Part shown: positions 8,125-17,607 of the stretch, piece by piece
How the letters are laid out: every line of letters begins with the position of its first letter
How positions within the stretch are numbered: position 1 is the stretch's first letter
Source: Arthrobacter agilis
Lineage (GTDB): Bacteria > Actinomycetota > Actinomycetes > Actinomycetales > Micrococcaceae
Direction: 5' to 3'
DNA: 64,000 nt
NCBI RefSeq assembly: GCF_002157505.1
Contig: NZ_NFSC01000027.1
Coordinates: 62,001 to 126,000 of the forward strand
Translations under genes and position numbers: made by a program
The notes under the pieces: model-generated
What the model was told of the DNA's origin: nothing
The model's database searches: none
The model's input: the letters and a program-made list of their open reading frames with translations, nothing else

Positions 8125-9264
8125 ATGAGCAGTTCGACGCAGGACGACGACGCGGCTGCCTTCGCGTCCTACCAGGCGTCCTTCTCCGAGGCTCCCGGGT
8201 ACCTCAACTTCGCGAGCTTCGGTCCGCCGTCGAGCGCGGTCCGGGACCACGTGGCGCACCTCCTGCAGACGGCCGGCGAGGGGGCGGTCGGCGCGAGCGA
8301 CACGCTCGAGGGCGAGGAGATCCGTGCGCGGGAGGCCTTCTCGCGGCTCAGCGGATTTCCGCTCGATCAGGTGGGACTGACGGGCAGCACCTCGCTCGGC
8401 CTGTTCCAGGTCGCCTTCGGCCTGTCCGGTGGAACAGTGCTCGTCGGTGCCGGCGAGTTCCCGTCCAACACCTATCCCTGGCTGCGCACCGAGGCAGTGG
8501 GCCGCGCGCGCGTCGACCTGATCGGGGCGCCCGGCGCCCAGGTCACGCCCGACGTCGTCGCCCGCCACCTGACGGATGACACCGTTGCCGTGAGCGTCAG
8601 CGCCGTCGACTTCCGCACCGGCTACCGGGCCGACCTCGCGGGAATCCGCGAGGTGATCGGCGCCGACCGCCTCCTCGTGGTCGACGGTATCCAGGGCTTC
8701 GGTATTACCGACCTCGAGTGGACGCTCGCCGACGTGCTCATTGCCGGCGCCCAGAAGTGGGTTCGCGGCGGCTGGGGCGCGGCCGGGATCGCGGTGTCAC
8801 CGCAGGGCCTCGAGCGCATCGAGCCCCTGCTCACCGGCTGGACGGGGGTCACCGATACGCGCCGGTACGACGGCGAGGAACACCCGCCGCTGCCGGGGGC
8901 GGGGCGTTTCTCCATCTCCAACCTGTCCCCCTATGCGAGCGGGGCGTTCGCTGAGGCCCTCGAACTGATCGAGTCGGTGGGCGTACCCGCCATCGAGGGC
9001 ATCATCGCGACGCACGCGAAGGCGCTGATCGACCAGCTCGACGCCGTGCGGGTGCCGGTGCTCTCGCCCCGGGAACGCGAGGACCGGGCGGGGATCGTGG
9101 TCGCGGGCCTTCCGGGGCGGGCAGCCGAAGCGCACGCGGTGCTCGCCGCCGCCGACATCTCGGCGACGCTGCACGGGCCGGACCGCATCCGGTTCTCCGT
9201 GCACGCAACCACCCGCTCCGAGGTCCTCGGCGAAGCGGCGGAGGTGCTGGCAGCCTTCACCTGA
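8125..9264 (+). CDS. Class V aminotransferase / cysteine-desulfurase-like PLP enzyme
   Basis: 379 residues of PLP-dependent fold type I. The cofactor Asp is in LLVVDGIQGFG and the Schiff-base Lys in LIAGAQKWVRGGWG. The N-terminus (YLNFASFGPPS) resembles SufS/CsdA-like and kynureninase-like members. The active-site Cys loop of true desulfurases is not obvious, so it may be a lyase or an aminotransferase of unknown substrate. ATG 8125 follows GGAGGAAG. Confidence 0.82.
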   Translation: MSSSTQDDDAAAFASYQASFSEAPGYLNFASFGPPSSAVRDHVAHLLQTAGEGAVGASDTLEGEEIRAREAFSRLSGFPLDQVGLTGSTSLGLFQVAFGLSGGTVLVGAGEFPSNTYPWLRTEAVGRARVDLIGAPGAQVTPDVVARHLTDDTVAVSVSAVDFRTGYRADLAGIREVIGADRLLVVDGIQGFGITDLEWTLADVLIAGAQKWVRGGWGAAGIAVSPQGLERIEPLLTGWTGVTDTRRYDGEEHPPLPGAGRFSISNLSPYASGAFAEALELIESVGVPAIEGIIATHAKALIDQLDAVRVPVLSPREREDRAGIVVAGLPGRAAEAHAVLAAADISATLHGPDRIRFSVHATTRSEVLGEAAEVLAAFT

Positions 9265-9268
9265 GGGT

Positions 9269-9292
9269 GCTCGGCCCCGCTGGGCGCCGAGC
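9269..9292 (+). terminator. Terminator-like hairpin after the aminotransferase gene
   Basis: GCTCGGC (9269-9275) pairs with GCCGAGC (9286-9292) a few bases after the stop codon. There is no T tract. Confidence 0.5.
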
Positions 9293-9420
9293 TCGACCGG
9301 CCCTGTACTGAAGACCGCGATAGGCCGCGTCATGCCGACACGCCGGACATGGTTCACAGAATGCAACCAATCCCCGGAAGTGTCCGGGAGCGGTGCTAGC
9401 GTGCCAGCCAGAACGTGTGA

Positions 9421-9450
9421 CTCAGGCAACATGTTCGTAACCTCAGGCAC
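9421..9450. promoter_or_regulatory. Cluster of CTCAGG half-sites before the M6 protease gene
   Basis: CTCAGGCA occurs directly repeated at 9421 and 9432, and CCTGAG (9445-9450) is the inverted copy of the half-site. All lie 50-80 bp before the TTG start, where a regulator could bind. Confidence 0.35.
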
Positions 9451-9502
9451 CTGACCTGAGCGTGCTTTGCATTTCGCTGGGACATTTCACTAAGGAGAAC
9501 CC

Positions 9503-11329
9503 TTGAATTCCACTCCACGTATCCCGGGGCTGCGGTGCGCGATGGCGCTCGCCGTGACCAGCGCCGTCGTGCTTGCTCCCGTGAGCGCGCAGGCGACCAC
9601 CGGCACTACCGGACCGACGGCTCCGACGTCGTCGTCCACCTTCTCGCCCGGCGCCGACGGCGCTGCGGAGAGACTCGATGACCGCTCCGACCCCGCGGCC
9701 GACGAGCGCCGCGAACTCAACCAGCAGGCCGTGGAGCAGGTGATCTCCGGCGAGGCGAAGGTCGAGGACCGCAACGGCTCGAAGGCCGTCAAGGTCGCTC
9801 CCGGCCAGTGGGCGCAGTACGGCCTGCAGGACAGCGACCAGATCCTGTCCTTCCTCGTCGACTTCGGCGACAAGATCGACCCGCGCTTCCCGACCTCTAC
9901 TGCAGGCCCGACGCACAACGCCATCAAGGAGCCGAACCGGGCGGTGGACAACTCCACCTACTGGTCCGACACCTTCGACCGCGAGCACTACCTCGACATG
10001 TTCTTCGGCGAGGAGGGCGAGTCGCTGAAGGGCGTCTACGGGGAGATGTCGAGCGGCCGGTACACGGTCGACGGCGACGTCAGCGACTGGGTCACCGTGC
10101 CCTACAACTCGGCCAGCTATGGCGAGACCGAGAGCCAGGCGGACATGACCCGCTTCGTCCAGGACACGGCGAACGCCTGGTACGACTCGCAGGTCGCGGC
10201 GGGCAGGACGCCCGCCGAGATCGACGCCTACCTCGCGACCTTCGACCAGTGGGACCGCTACGACTTCGACAAGGACGGCGACTTCGACGAGGCCGACGGC
10301 TACATCGACCACTTCCAGGCCATCCACGCGGGCGAGGGTGAGGAGGCCGGCGCGTCGTCGTCGGCCATCTGGTCGCACCGCTGGGCGGTCGGCCAGGCGG
10401 GCCGCGGCACTGCCGGCCCCGCAGCCAACCGCTACGGCGGCATCAAGATCGGCAACTCGAACCTCTGGATCCGCGACTACACCACGGAGCCGGAGAACGG
10501 CGGCCTCGGCGTCTTCGCGCACGAGTACGGCCACGACCTGGGCCTGCCCGACCTGTACGACACGAGCGGCGGGGAGAACGGCACCGGCTTCTGGACGCTC
10601 ATGAGCTCCGGGTCGTGGCTCGGCCACGGCAACGGTTCCATCGGCACCACCCCGAACCACATGGGCGCGTGGGAGAAGCTGCAGCTCGGCTGGCTGGATT
10701 ACGACCTCGCCGCCACGGGCGTGAAGTCGATCCACACCATCGGCCCGTCGTTCCATGCAACGAAGGCCCCGCAGGCCGTCGTCGTCACCCTGCCCAGGGA
10801 CGCCGCGGGCAACAACCGCTTCTACATCGCCGAAAACCGCGTGTACGGAGGCTATGACGCCACGCTCGCGACCGGCCCGTACAACTTCGGCTGGGGCGTC
10901 ACCGCGCCCGACACCGTGGAGCACTATGCGTACCAGGACGGCCTGAGCATCACCTACTGGAACACCGCGCAGCGCAACAACAACACGCGCCAGCACCCGG
11001 GCGCCGGCCTGGCCCTGCCCGTGGACGCGCACCCGAAAGCGCTCACCTGGTCCGACGGCACCGGGGTCCGCAACCGCATCCAGAGCTTCGACGCGACCTT
11101 CGGCAAGCAGGCCACCGACGCGCTGAACCTCCACCGGGAGACGGCGGCGGGCATGGCCACCCTCACCGCGCCGTCCCAGCCCGGCGTCGCCGTGTTCGAC
11201 GACACCAACCCGAAGGCCTACTACGACGCCGCGAACCCGCAGGGCTCCGTCGTCGTGGCGGGCACCGGGACGAAGATCGAGGTCGTCCAGTCCAACTCGA
11301 CAGGCGTGCTGACCCTGCAGGTCCGCTAG
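9503..11329 (+). CDS. Secreted M6-family metalloprotease (immune inhibitor A-like)
   Basis: 608 residues. TTG 9503 is chosen because AAGGAGAA precedes it and the signal peptide (CAMALAVTSAVVLAPVSAQA) follows. The zinc site HEYGHDLGLPD is near residue 340, with the downstream FWTLMSSGSW typical of M6 peptidases. The propeptide-like N-terminal part carries a Thr/Ser-rich linker. It is shorter than Bacillus InhA, with no visible C-terminal PKD or anchor domain. A secreted nutrient-scavenging protease is likely. Confidence 0.9.
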   Translation: MNSTPRIPGLRCAMALAVTSAVVLAPVSAQATTGTTGPTAPTSSSTFSPGADGAAERLDDRSDPAADERRELNQQAVEQVISGEAKVEDRNGSKAVKVAPGQWAQYGLQDSDQILSFLVDFGDKIDPRFPTSTAGPTHNAIKEPNRAVDNSTYWSDTFDREHYLDMFFGEEGESLKGVYGEMSSGRYTVDGDVSDWVTVPYNSASYGETESQADMTRFVQDTANAWYDSQVAAGRTPAEIDAYLATFDQWDRYDFDKDGDFDEADGYIDHFQAIHAGEGEEAGASSSAIWSHRWAVGQAGRGTAGPAANRYGGIKIGNSNLWIRDYTTEPENGGLGVFAHEYGHDLGLPDLYDTSGGENGTGFWTLMSSGSWLGHGNGSIGTTPNHMGAWEKLQLGWLDYDLAATGVKSIHTIGPSFHATKAPQAVVVTLPRDAAGNNRFYIAENRVYGGYDATLATGPYNFGWGVTAPDTVEHYAYQDGLSITYWNTAQRNNNTRQHPGAGLALPVDAHPKALTWSDGTGVRNRIQSFDATFGKQATDALNLHRETAAGMATLTAPSQPGVAVFDDTNPKAYYDAANPQGSVVVAGTGTKIEVVQSNSTGVLTLQVR

Positions 11330-11378
11330 GTCCGCTAGGTCCGCCTCGGTCCCTTCAGGACCGTCCGACAGCTGGAGA

Positions 11379-11414
11379 CAGAAGGAGCCGGGAGGTCACT
11401 CCCGGCTCCTTCTG
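11379..11414. terminator. Strong bidirectional terminator
   Basis: A perfect 16-bp stem (11379-11394 with 11399-11414, core GGAGCCGGGAG/CTCCCGGCTCC) with a GTCA loop separates the convergent protease and Pro-rich protein genes. Confidence 0.85.
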
Positions 11415-11439
11415 CGTTCCCGTTGTTCTGCTTCCCGTC

Positions 11440-12180
11440 CTAGTGCGTGCGCCGGCTCCGGCGGGGCTGCGCGACGACGGCGATCGCGATGGTCAGCCCG
11501 AGGGCCACGATGCTCAGGATCCCGGCTGCCACGTAGCGCAGGGGCGGTCCGCCGGCGGTCCGTGTCTGTGCCTCCGCGACGACCTCCTCGGCCTGCGGCT
11601 GGGCGGTGCCGGTGCCGGCGGGCCCTGTCGGGACAGCCGCGGAGAGCGGGCCGGTCGATGCAGGTGCAGGCGCGGGTGCCTCCACGCCGACCACGCCGAA
11701 GGCGGCATTGCCGGTCGACGGCCCTGCGGGGCTGGGGGCCGACGGCGTCGGGCTGCTGTCCGTCGCACTCGGTGACGGCGTGGCGGAGGGCGACGCGTCG
11801 GGAGCCGCACTGGTCTCGGAGGGTGCCGGTTCCGGCTCGTTGACCGGCGGCTCCTCGATGGGCGGCTCGGACGGCGCCGACTCCACCGGCGACGGGGCCG
11901 GCGGCGTCGTCTCCTCGACCGGTGGCGGCGGAGGCGGAGGCACGGGTGGAGCCGTGGGCTCCACGGGAGTGCCGGGGCCGGGCGGGGATTCAGGAGAGGT
12001 GGCGGGTGGTGCCGGCTCGGCGGGTGGCGGAGCGACGACCCCCGGATCCGGGACGACCGGGGCTACCTGGCCTTCGACCTGCAGCGACGGCAGGGACGGC
12101 AGCGCAGCGGCTGCTCCCGGGCCGGCAAGCAGGAGTCCGCTGCTGAGGGCCAGGGCTGGAAGGGCGGTGCGGACACGCAT
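11440..12180 (-). CDS. Pro-rich surface protein with C-terminal membrane anchor
   Basis: 246 residues. The signal peptide is RTALPALALSSGLLLAGPGAAAA, followed by about 150 residues of Pro/Ser/Glu/Thr low-complexity sequence, then a C-terminal hydrophobic segment (YVAAGILSIVALGLTIAIAVVA) and a basic tail (QPRRSRRTH). The layout is that of a wall-spanning surface protein, but no LPXTG-like sorting motif is seen before the membrane segment. ATG 12180 is chosen by the signal peptide; upstream ATGs lack one. Function unknown. Confidence 0.72.
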   Translation of the reverse strand: MRVRTALPALALSSGLLLAGPGAAAALPSLPSLQVEGQVAPVVPDPGVVAPPPAEPAPPATSPESPPGPGTPVEPTAPPVPPPPPPPVEETTPPAPSPVESAPSEPPIEEPPVNEPEPAPSETSAAPDASPSATPSPSATDSSPTPSAPSPAGPSTGNAAFGVVGVEAPAPAPASTGPLSAAVPTGPAGTGTAQPQAEEVVAEAQTRTAGGPPLRYVAAGILSIVALGLTIAIAVVAQPRRSRRTH

Positions 12181-12252
12181 GGCGGAGTCTTTTCGAAAGG
12201 CAGGGATCGGCGGCATCGGCGACGGGGAGTCCTCGGAAGCATGCTGATTATC

Positions 12253-12276
12253 GCTCCTCATCCTACGATGAGGAGC
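12253..12276. terminator. Perfect 9-bp hairpin downstream of the GtrA gene
   Basis: GCTCCTCAT (12253-12261) and ATGAGGAGC (12268-12276) flank a 6-nt loop. It lies 86 bp after the minus-strand GtrA gene and 73 bp before the Pro-rich protein gene, so it is either a terminator or a leader element. Confidence 0.5.
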
Positions 12277-12361
12277 TGCCTGTGCCCACTCCCCGGTACC
12301 ATGCCGACATCCCCTTGCCAGCCGCCCGGGATATCAGGGGTGGCGAACTCCATCCGGGCGC

Positions 12362-12799
12362 TCAGGCGGCGAAGGAGGGCTCGGCGGATTCCTGCAGCAC
12401 GGGGCGGAAGACGAAGTACCGGTAGGCGACATAACGGAAGACGTTGCCGAGGAGGACGCCGACGACATTCGCCGAGATGTTGTTCGCCAGCGGGCTCGTG
12501 AGCCCCAGGATGTAGTGCGACACGACGAGGCAGGCCGCGGCGATGCCGAGCCCGATAAGGTTCGTGAGGCCGAAGAGCAGGGCTTCCTCGCGCTTCGGGC
12601 GCCCGGCGAACTTGCGGAAGGTCACGTAGTGGCTGCCGAGCCAGGAGACGCCGGTGGCCAGCGTGACGGACACGACCTTGGAGGTGATGGGTCCGATGCC
12701 GAATCCCGAGGCGAGGATGTTGAAGACGGAGATGTCCACGATGAAGGCGACCGTGCCGACGACAGTGAAGGATCCGAGCCGCTGCAGGGCTTCGCGCAC
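12362..12799 (-). CDS. GtrA family membrane protein
   Basis: 145 residues with four predicted membrane segments and the GtrA-family pattern (FTVVGTVAFIVDISVFNIL, VSWLGSHYVTFRKF, NVFRYVAYRYFVF). GtrA-like proteins are thought to help flip or present polyprenyl-phosphate sugars during surface glycosylation. GTG 12799 follows GAAAGGAAG. It has no glycosyltransferase neighbour here; the nearest candidates are the exopolysaccharide genes 20 kb away. Confidence 0.88.
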   Translation of the reverse strand: MREALQRLGSFTVVGTVAFIVDISVFNILASGFGIGPITSKVVSVTLATGVSWLGSHYVTFRKFAGRPKREEALLFGLTNLIGLGIAAACLVVSHYILGLTSPLANNISANVVGVLLGNVFRYVAYRYFVFRPVLQESAEPSFAA

Positions 12800-12920
12800 C
12801 GCTGTACTTCCTTTCTTGGTGACGAACCAGTCTACTCCTTAGGTTGCCTAAGCAACTAATTCGTAGGGCGGGGCCTCGAGTACCACGAACGGTCGAAGAG
12901 CAGTCTGCCCGACGCGGCGA

Positions 12921-13961
12921 CTAACGGGAGACGGTGCTCCTGCGCACGATGAGCGAGGGGTCGAGGGTGATGCGGCGGTGCTCGTGGCTCCGCGGATTGT
13001 CGATCTCATCGAGGAGGAGGCGCAGGGCTTCCTCCCCCATCTCGTGGCCCGGCTGGCTGACCGTGGACATGGGGATGGCGGCCTCGGACGCGAACTGGTT
13101 GTTGTCGTACCCGATGACGGCGACATCGCCGGGCACGGAGACGCCGGCATCCGTCAGCTCGTGGATGAGCCCCGCCGCGAGCTGGTCGGCCGGGGCGAGG
13201 ATACCGTCCGGGAGCGCACCGTCGTCGAGCAGTTGCCGGGCGATCGAGCGGCCGCTGGCGCTCTTCAGGTTGCGGCTCGGAATGACCTCGAGGCTGACAC
13301 CGTTCCCGCGTTCCCTCACGGCGCGGCGCGCACCCTCGCGCCGGGCGTTGACGGCGTGGAGGTCCTCCGGCCCGCCTGCGAACAGCAGCCGCGAGCGGCC
13401 GATGTCCATGAGGTGTGTCGCGGCGAGATAGCCCCCGTGCTCCTCGTCGACCACCACGCTGCAGCAGTCCGTGCGGTCACCGGCGTAGTTGACGAGCACG
13501 ATGTTCCGGCCGTGCCGCCGTACCCGGTCCACCCCGTCGAGTCCGGCGTCCAGCGGGGCGAGGATAATCCCCGCCACGCGGGCCTCGTCGAAGATGTCGA
13601 GGTAGGACTCCTGCTTCTGGAACGTCACGTCGCTGTTGGCCAGGAGCAGGGAGCGACCGGCGGAGCTGGCGGCACCTTCGGCGCCACGGGCGATGTCCAC
13701 GAACAGGGAGTTGCCGACGTCGGTCAGGATCAGACCCACCGTGTTGCTCCTGCCCGCGGCCAGCGACCGGGCGGCGTCGTTACGGACGAATCCCAGTTCG
13801 TCGATGGCGGCCGCGACGCGGGCGATGGTCTTCGCCGACACGATCTCCGGCTTGTTGAGGACGTGCGAGACCGTGCCGAGCGAGACGCCGGCGCGCCGCG
13901 CGACGTCGTTCATGCTGGGAGCAACGGCGGGGTCATCGCTCGCTGGCTGGACGGCTGTCAC
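12921..13961 (-). CDS. LacI family regulator of the glucan/rhamnoside locus
   Basis: 346 residues. The N-terminal helix-turn-helix (MNDVARRAGVSLGTVSHVLNKPEIVS, about residues 17-42) and hinge are followed by a periplasmic-binding-like ligand domain. GTG 13961 follows GAGGTGCC. It lies 76 bp downstream of the GH78 gene in the same direction, so it may be the last gene of the ABC-GH78 operon. The best inferred target is the TTGAAGCGCTTCAA palindrome found three times at this locus, a typical LacI-type operator with a central CG. Confidence 0.88.
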   Translation of the reverse strand: MTAVQPASDDPAVAPSMNDVARRAGVSLGTVSHVLNKPEIVSAKTIARVAAAIDELGFVRNDAARSLAAGRSNTVGLILTDVGNSLFVDIARGAEGAASSAGRSLLLANSDVTFQKQESYLDIFDEARVAGIILAPLDAGLDGVDRVRRHGRNIVLVNYAGDRTDCCSVVVDEEHGGYLAATHLMDIGRSRLLFAGGPEDLHAVNARREGARRAVRERGNGVSLEVIPSRNLKSASGRSIARQLLDDGALPDGILAPADQLAAGLIHELTDAGVSVPGDVAVIGYDNNQFASEAAIPMSTVSQPGHEMGEEALRLLLDEIDNPRSHEHRRITLDPSLIVRRSTVSR

Positions 13962-14037
13962 GGCACCTCGATCAGGGTTTCGGCACGGGGGACCACCCCG
14001 GGTGGGGCGGCAGGGTTTCCCTTATGTTAGGCGACCT

Positions 14038-16623
14038 CTACAAACCGGCAGCCACCTGCGTGAACGTGTGCGTGCCGGAGCCCACGGACACGGGGGCCTG
14101 GTTCGGGAGGTCGACGACGGCGGTGGAGCCGGTGGGCACGGTGACCTCCACGGACAGGTTGCCTGCATCGAGCGACCAGGAGATCGAGGCTGTTCCGTAC
14201 GGGGTCTCGTGCCGGGCACTCGCCGAGGTGAGGCCGCCTCCGGGCCGCGGACGGAACAGGATGGTGCGGTACCCGGGAGCCGCAGGGGCGAGACCGGCGA
14301 CCACGCGGTGCAGCCAGTCCGCCACGGCGCCGAGCGCATAGTGGTTGAACGAGGTCATGTTGCCGGGATTGATGGAGCCGTCGGGCAGCATGCTGTCCCA
14401 CCGTTCCCAGATGGTGGTGGCTCCCTGCCCCACGGCGTAGAGCCAGGAGGGGCACTCCTCCTCGAGCAGCAGGGCATAGGCGGTCTCGACGTCGCCCACA
14501 CTGGTGAGGGCATCGGTGACGAGCGGTGTCCCGGCGAACCCCGTAGCGATCCGGTTCCCGGCCTGGCCCACGAGTTCCGCCAGCCGCTCGCCCCCGCGGC
14601 GCCGCTGTTCCTCGGTGGGAGCGAGCCCGAACGCCAGGACGAGTGCGTATGCCGTCTGGGCGTCACTGACGACGCGGCCGGACGGGGAGATGAACTCCCG
14701 GGCGAAAGCGTCGCGGACCTTGCGGGCCAACTCGCGGTAATGCAGCTCGTCGGCGGTGTTCCCGAGGACGCTCGCCATCTCGGCGAGGTGCTGGGTGGAC
14801 CACGCGAAGTACGCGGTCGAGACGAGGTATCGGTCCGTCGTGGCATCGGCAGGATCGTGGGGTGGCGCCGCAGGATCGAGCCAGTCCCCGAGCTGCATGC
14901 CGGTGTTCCAGAGGTGAGAATTCCCGGCGCGCTCGGCCATCAGGTCCACCCACGCCTTGGCGCTGGCGTACTGGGTTGCGAGGATGCCCGTGTCGCCGAA
15001 GCGCTCGTACAGTTTCCAGGGGGTCAGGACGGCGACATCACCCCAGACCGCGCCCGGCTGGATGGGTGTCCACTCGTCGCCGCCGGGGATCACGGGGACG
15101 TACCAGGGCACCGTGCCGTCCTCGAGCTGTTCGGCCGCGACATCCTTGAGCCAGGAACCGAGCATGCCGGAGCAGTCGTACAGAAACGTGGCGGTCGGGG
15201 CGAAGACCTGCAGGTCACCCGTCCAGCCCAGCCGCTCGTCGCGCTGCGGGCAATCCGTGGGGATGTCCACGAAGTTGCCGCGCATGCTCCACCGAACGTT
15301 CTCGTGCAGGCGGTTGACCCCGTCGTGCGAGCTCTCGAACCAGCCCGTCCGCTCCATGTCCGTGTGGTAGACACGGGCGGTGATGGCAGTCATCGGATCG
15401 TCGCCTGTCCAGCCCGAGAGCTCCGCGTAACGGAAACCGTGGATGGTGAAGCGGGGCTCCCACTCGACGTCGTCCCCCGATGCGATGTAGACGTCGGTCG
15501 CCGCCGCGCCGCGCAGCGGACGCGTGCCCAGTTCGCCGTCCTCCAGGACCTCGGCATGGCGCAGGCGGATCTCCTGCCCCCTGGCGAGACCGGACAGGCG
15601 GAGCCGGAGCCGGCCTACGAGGTTCTGCCCGAAGTCGAGGAGGGTCCTGCCCGACGGCGAGGTGGTCACCGCGATCGGAGACAGTTCCTCGGTGCAGCGG
15701 ACGGGCGGACCATCGGGTGCCACGAGTGTTGCGGGGTCGCGCGGGACGATCCGCACGGGGGACCAGGCGGAGTCGTCGAACCCGGGCGAGGACCAGCCCG
15801 CCGGTTCCTGCCGGGCGTCGTAGTGCTCGCCCTCGTACAGTCCGGTGCCGAGGATCGGTCCGAAAGCCGCACGCCAGGTCCCGTCCGTGCCGAGCACGGT
15901 GGTGGAACCGTCGTCGTGCGTGATGTGCAGCTGGGCCAGGAGGGCGATGTCCGTGCCGTACAGGTTCGGGTACCCGCCGTGGAATCCGAGGCGGCCGCGG
16001 TACCAGCCGTCGGCGAGCCACGCGCCGATCGCGTTGCTGCCGGGAACCAGCGCGTCGGTCACGTCGTAGGTGGAGTACCGCAGGCGCTGGCCGTACACGG
16101 TCCAGCCGGGCGCGAGCGCCTCGTTGCCGATCCGCTGCCCGTTGATCTCGACCTCGTAGAGCCCGTGTGCCGTGACATACAGCCGCGCCTCGCGGACGGT
16201 CTTCTCCAGGGGGAAATCGCGGCGGAGGAGGGGCGGGCGGCGCAGCGCCTCCGGGTCCTCGTCCCACGCCGGCGCCACGGCACGCGCCGTCCAGTCGGTC
16301 GGCTCGAGCAGGCCGGTCTCCGCGGTGGAGGCGGGGCTCCACGCGCTCGGTGCGACGTCGTCCGCCCCCCACACCCGGACGCGCACCGTGACCGCTGTGC
16401 GCGAGGAGAGGTCGGCTGCCGGCCAGGGCACCAGGACCGAGTCGGGGGAGGTGACGACCAGGGAAGACCACGTATCAGTGCCGTGGACCACCTCGATCTC
16501 GTAGCGCTGCTGTACCCAGCCGGGCTCCGCCGTGGTCTTCCAACTCAGGCGGGGCCGTCGCTCTCCGATCCCGAGGGGCTCGCGGTGGTGCTCGAACGAG
16601 ACGGGACTGACGGTGATCGGCAT
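14038..16623 (-). CDS. GH78 alpha-L-rhamnosidase
   Basis: 861 residues. The N-terminal beta domains (RPRLSWKTT, then YVTAHGLYEVEINGQRIG and ADGWYRGRLGF) precede the (alpha/alpha)6 catalytic domain with the GH78 hallmark PTDCPQRDERLGWTGD and the later TTIWERWDSM; a C-terminal beta sandwich ends the protein. No signal peptide, so it acts in the cytosol on imported rhamnosides. ATG 16623 follows GAAGGAAT. It is the distal gene of the ABC operon, 72 bp after the second permease, which suggests the importer carries a rhamnose-containing oligosaccharide. Confidence 0.93.
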   Translation of the reverse strand: MPITVSPVSFEHHREPLGIGERRPRLSWKTTAEPGWVQQRYEIEVVHGTDTWSSLVVTSPDSVLVPWPAADLSSRTAVTVRVRVWGADDVAPSAWSPASTAETGLLEPTDWTARAVAPAWDEDPEALRRPPLLRRDFPLEKTVREARLYVTAHGLYEVEINGQRIGNEALAPGWTVYGQRLRYSTYDVTDALVPGSNAIGAWLADGWYRGRLGFHGGYPNLYGTDIALLAQLHITHDDGSTTVLGTDGTWRAAFGPILGTGLYEGEHYDARQEPAGWSSPGFDDSAWSPVRIVPRDPATLVAPDGPPVRCTEELSPIAVTTSPSGRTLLDFGQNLVGRLRLRLSGLARGQEIRLRHAEVLEDGELGTRPLRGAAATDVYIASGDDVEWEPRFTIHGFRYAELSGWTGDDPMTAITARVYHTDMERTGWFESSHDGVNRLHENVRWSMRGNFVDIPTDCPQRDERLGWTGDLQVFAPTATFLYDCSGMLGSWLKDVAAEQLEDGTVPWYVPVIPGGDEWTPIQPGAVWGDVAVLTPWKLYERFGDTGILATQYASAKAWVDLMAERAGNSHLWNTGMQLGDWLDPAAPPHDPADATTDRYLVSTAYFAWSTQHLAEMASVLGNTADELHYRELARKVRDAFAREFISPSGRVVSDAQTAYALVLAFGLAPTEEQRRRGGERLAELVGQAGNRIATGFAGTPLVTDALTSVGDVETAYALLLEEECPSWLYAVGQGATTIWERWDSMLPDGSINPGNMTSFNHYALGAVADWLHRVVAGLAPAAPGYRTILFRPRPGGGLTSASARHETPYGTASISWSLDAGNLSVEVTVPTGSTAVVDLPNQAPVSVGSGTHTFTQVAAGL

Positions 16624-16695
16624 GGAGATTCCTTCGGAGGGACGTGCCACCGGGGTGGCGAAAGCGGGTGCGGCGCAGCGGGAGGGAAGAGGGCA

Positions 16696-17604
16696 TCAGC
16701 CCTTGACGGAGCCGGCGGCCAGGCCCTTCATCACGCGCTGGTTGAGGAAGAGGTAGATGGCCAGGGTGCCGAAGACATTGATGCAGATGGCGGCGAAGAG
16801 CGGGCCGTACTGCACTGCCCCGAACTGCCCGGTGAAGTTGAGCAGGCCGACCTGGATGGTGCTGAGGTCGCTGTTGTTCGCGAACGTCAGGGCGATCAGG
16901 AGGTCGTTCCAGATGAAGAAGAACTGGACGAGCGCCACGGTGAACACCGCGTTGCGGACCATCGGGAATCCGATCGAGAGAAAGGAGCGGATGATGCTCG
17001 CGCCGTCGAGCGTCGAGGCCTCGAACACCTCACGGGGCACGGCGCGGAAGTACGTGGCCATCATGAACACCGTGAGCGGGAGGCCGGTAGCGGTGTAGGT
17101 GATGATGAGCGGCCACAGCGTCCCGGTCAGCCCGGTCTTGAAGTAGGCCGAGAAGAGGGGGAGCAGGATCATCTGGCCCGGCACCATGATGCCGGTCAGG
17201 AAGATCAGCAGGACGCCATTGCGTCCCTTCCACACCATGACCTCGAGCGCGAACCCGGCGGCCACGCCGAGGACGATGATCAGGGCCAGCGACGGCAGCG
17301 TGGCCATGAGCGAGTTGGCCACGAAGACCGCGATGTTGCCGGTGGTCCAGGCCTCGATGTAGTTGTCGAAGTTCAGGGACCCGGGCAGGGCCCAGACGGG
17401 GTCGTTGAGGAACTCCTGCTGCGTCTTGAACGAGCCGAGCACCAGCCACAGCAGTGGGTAGAGCTCGACGACGAGCAGGAGGGCGATCAGCAGGAGGACG
17501 GGAAGCCTGGCGAGGCGCTTGCCGGCGCGGGAGCGGGAGCGGCGGGGCTCCTGGCGCTGCATCGCCTCGAGCGGGGCCTTGCGGGCGGGTACCTGGGTGC
17601 TCAT
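16696..17604 (-). CDS. Sugar ABC transporter permease (MalG-type)
   Basis: 302 residues with six predicted membrane segments and the EAA loop EVFEASTLDGASIIRSFLSIGFP. The N-terminus is a long basic cytosolic tail (RSRSRAGKRLAR). It forms the channel with the MalF-type permease encoded 3 bp upstream in the same operon. CUT1-family importers usually take oligosaccharides. Confidence 0.93.
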   Translation of the reverse strand: MSTQVPARKAPLEAMQRQEPRRSRSRAGKRLARLPVLLLIALLLVVELYPLLWLVLGSFKTQQEFLNDPVWALPGSLNFDNYIEAWTTGNIAVFVANSLMATLPSLALIIVLGVAAGFALEVMVWKGRNGVLLIFLTGIMVPGQMILLPLFSAYFKTGLTGTLWPLIITYTATGLPLTVFMMATYFRAVPREVFEASTLDGASIIRSFLSIGFPMVRNAVFTVALVQFFFIWNDLLIALTFANNSDLSTIQVGLLNFTGQFGAVQYGPLFAAICINVFGTLAIYLFLNQRVMKGLAAGSVKG

Positions 17605-17607
17605 GGC

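Noticed and set aside
12839..12856. True DtxR/IdeR iron box
   Set aside because: Too many mismatches to the 19-bp consensus; a short terminator hairpin explains the dyad as well. Listed only as a weak finding.
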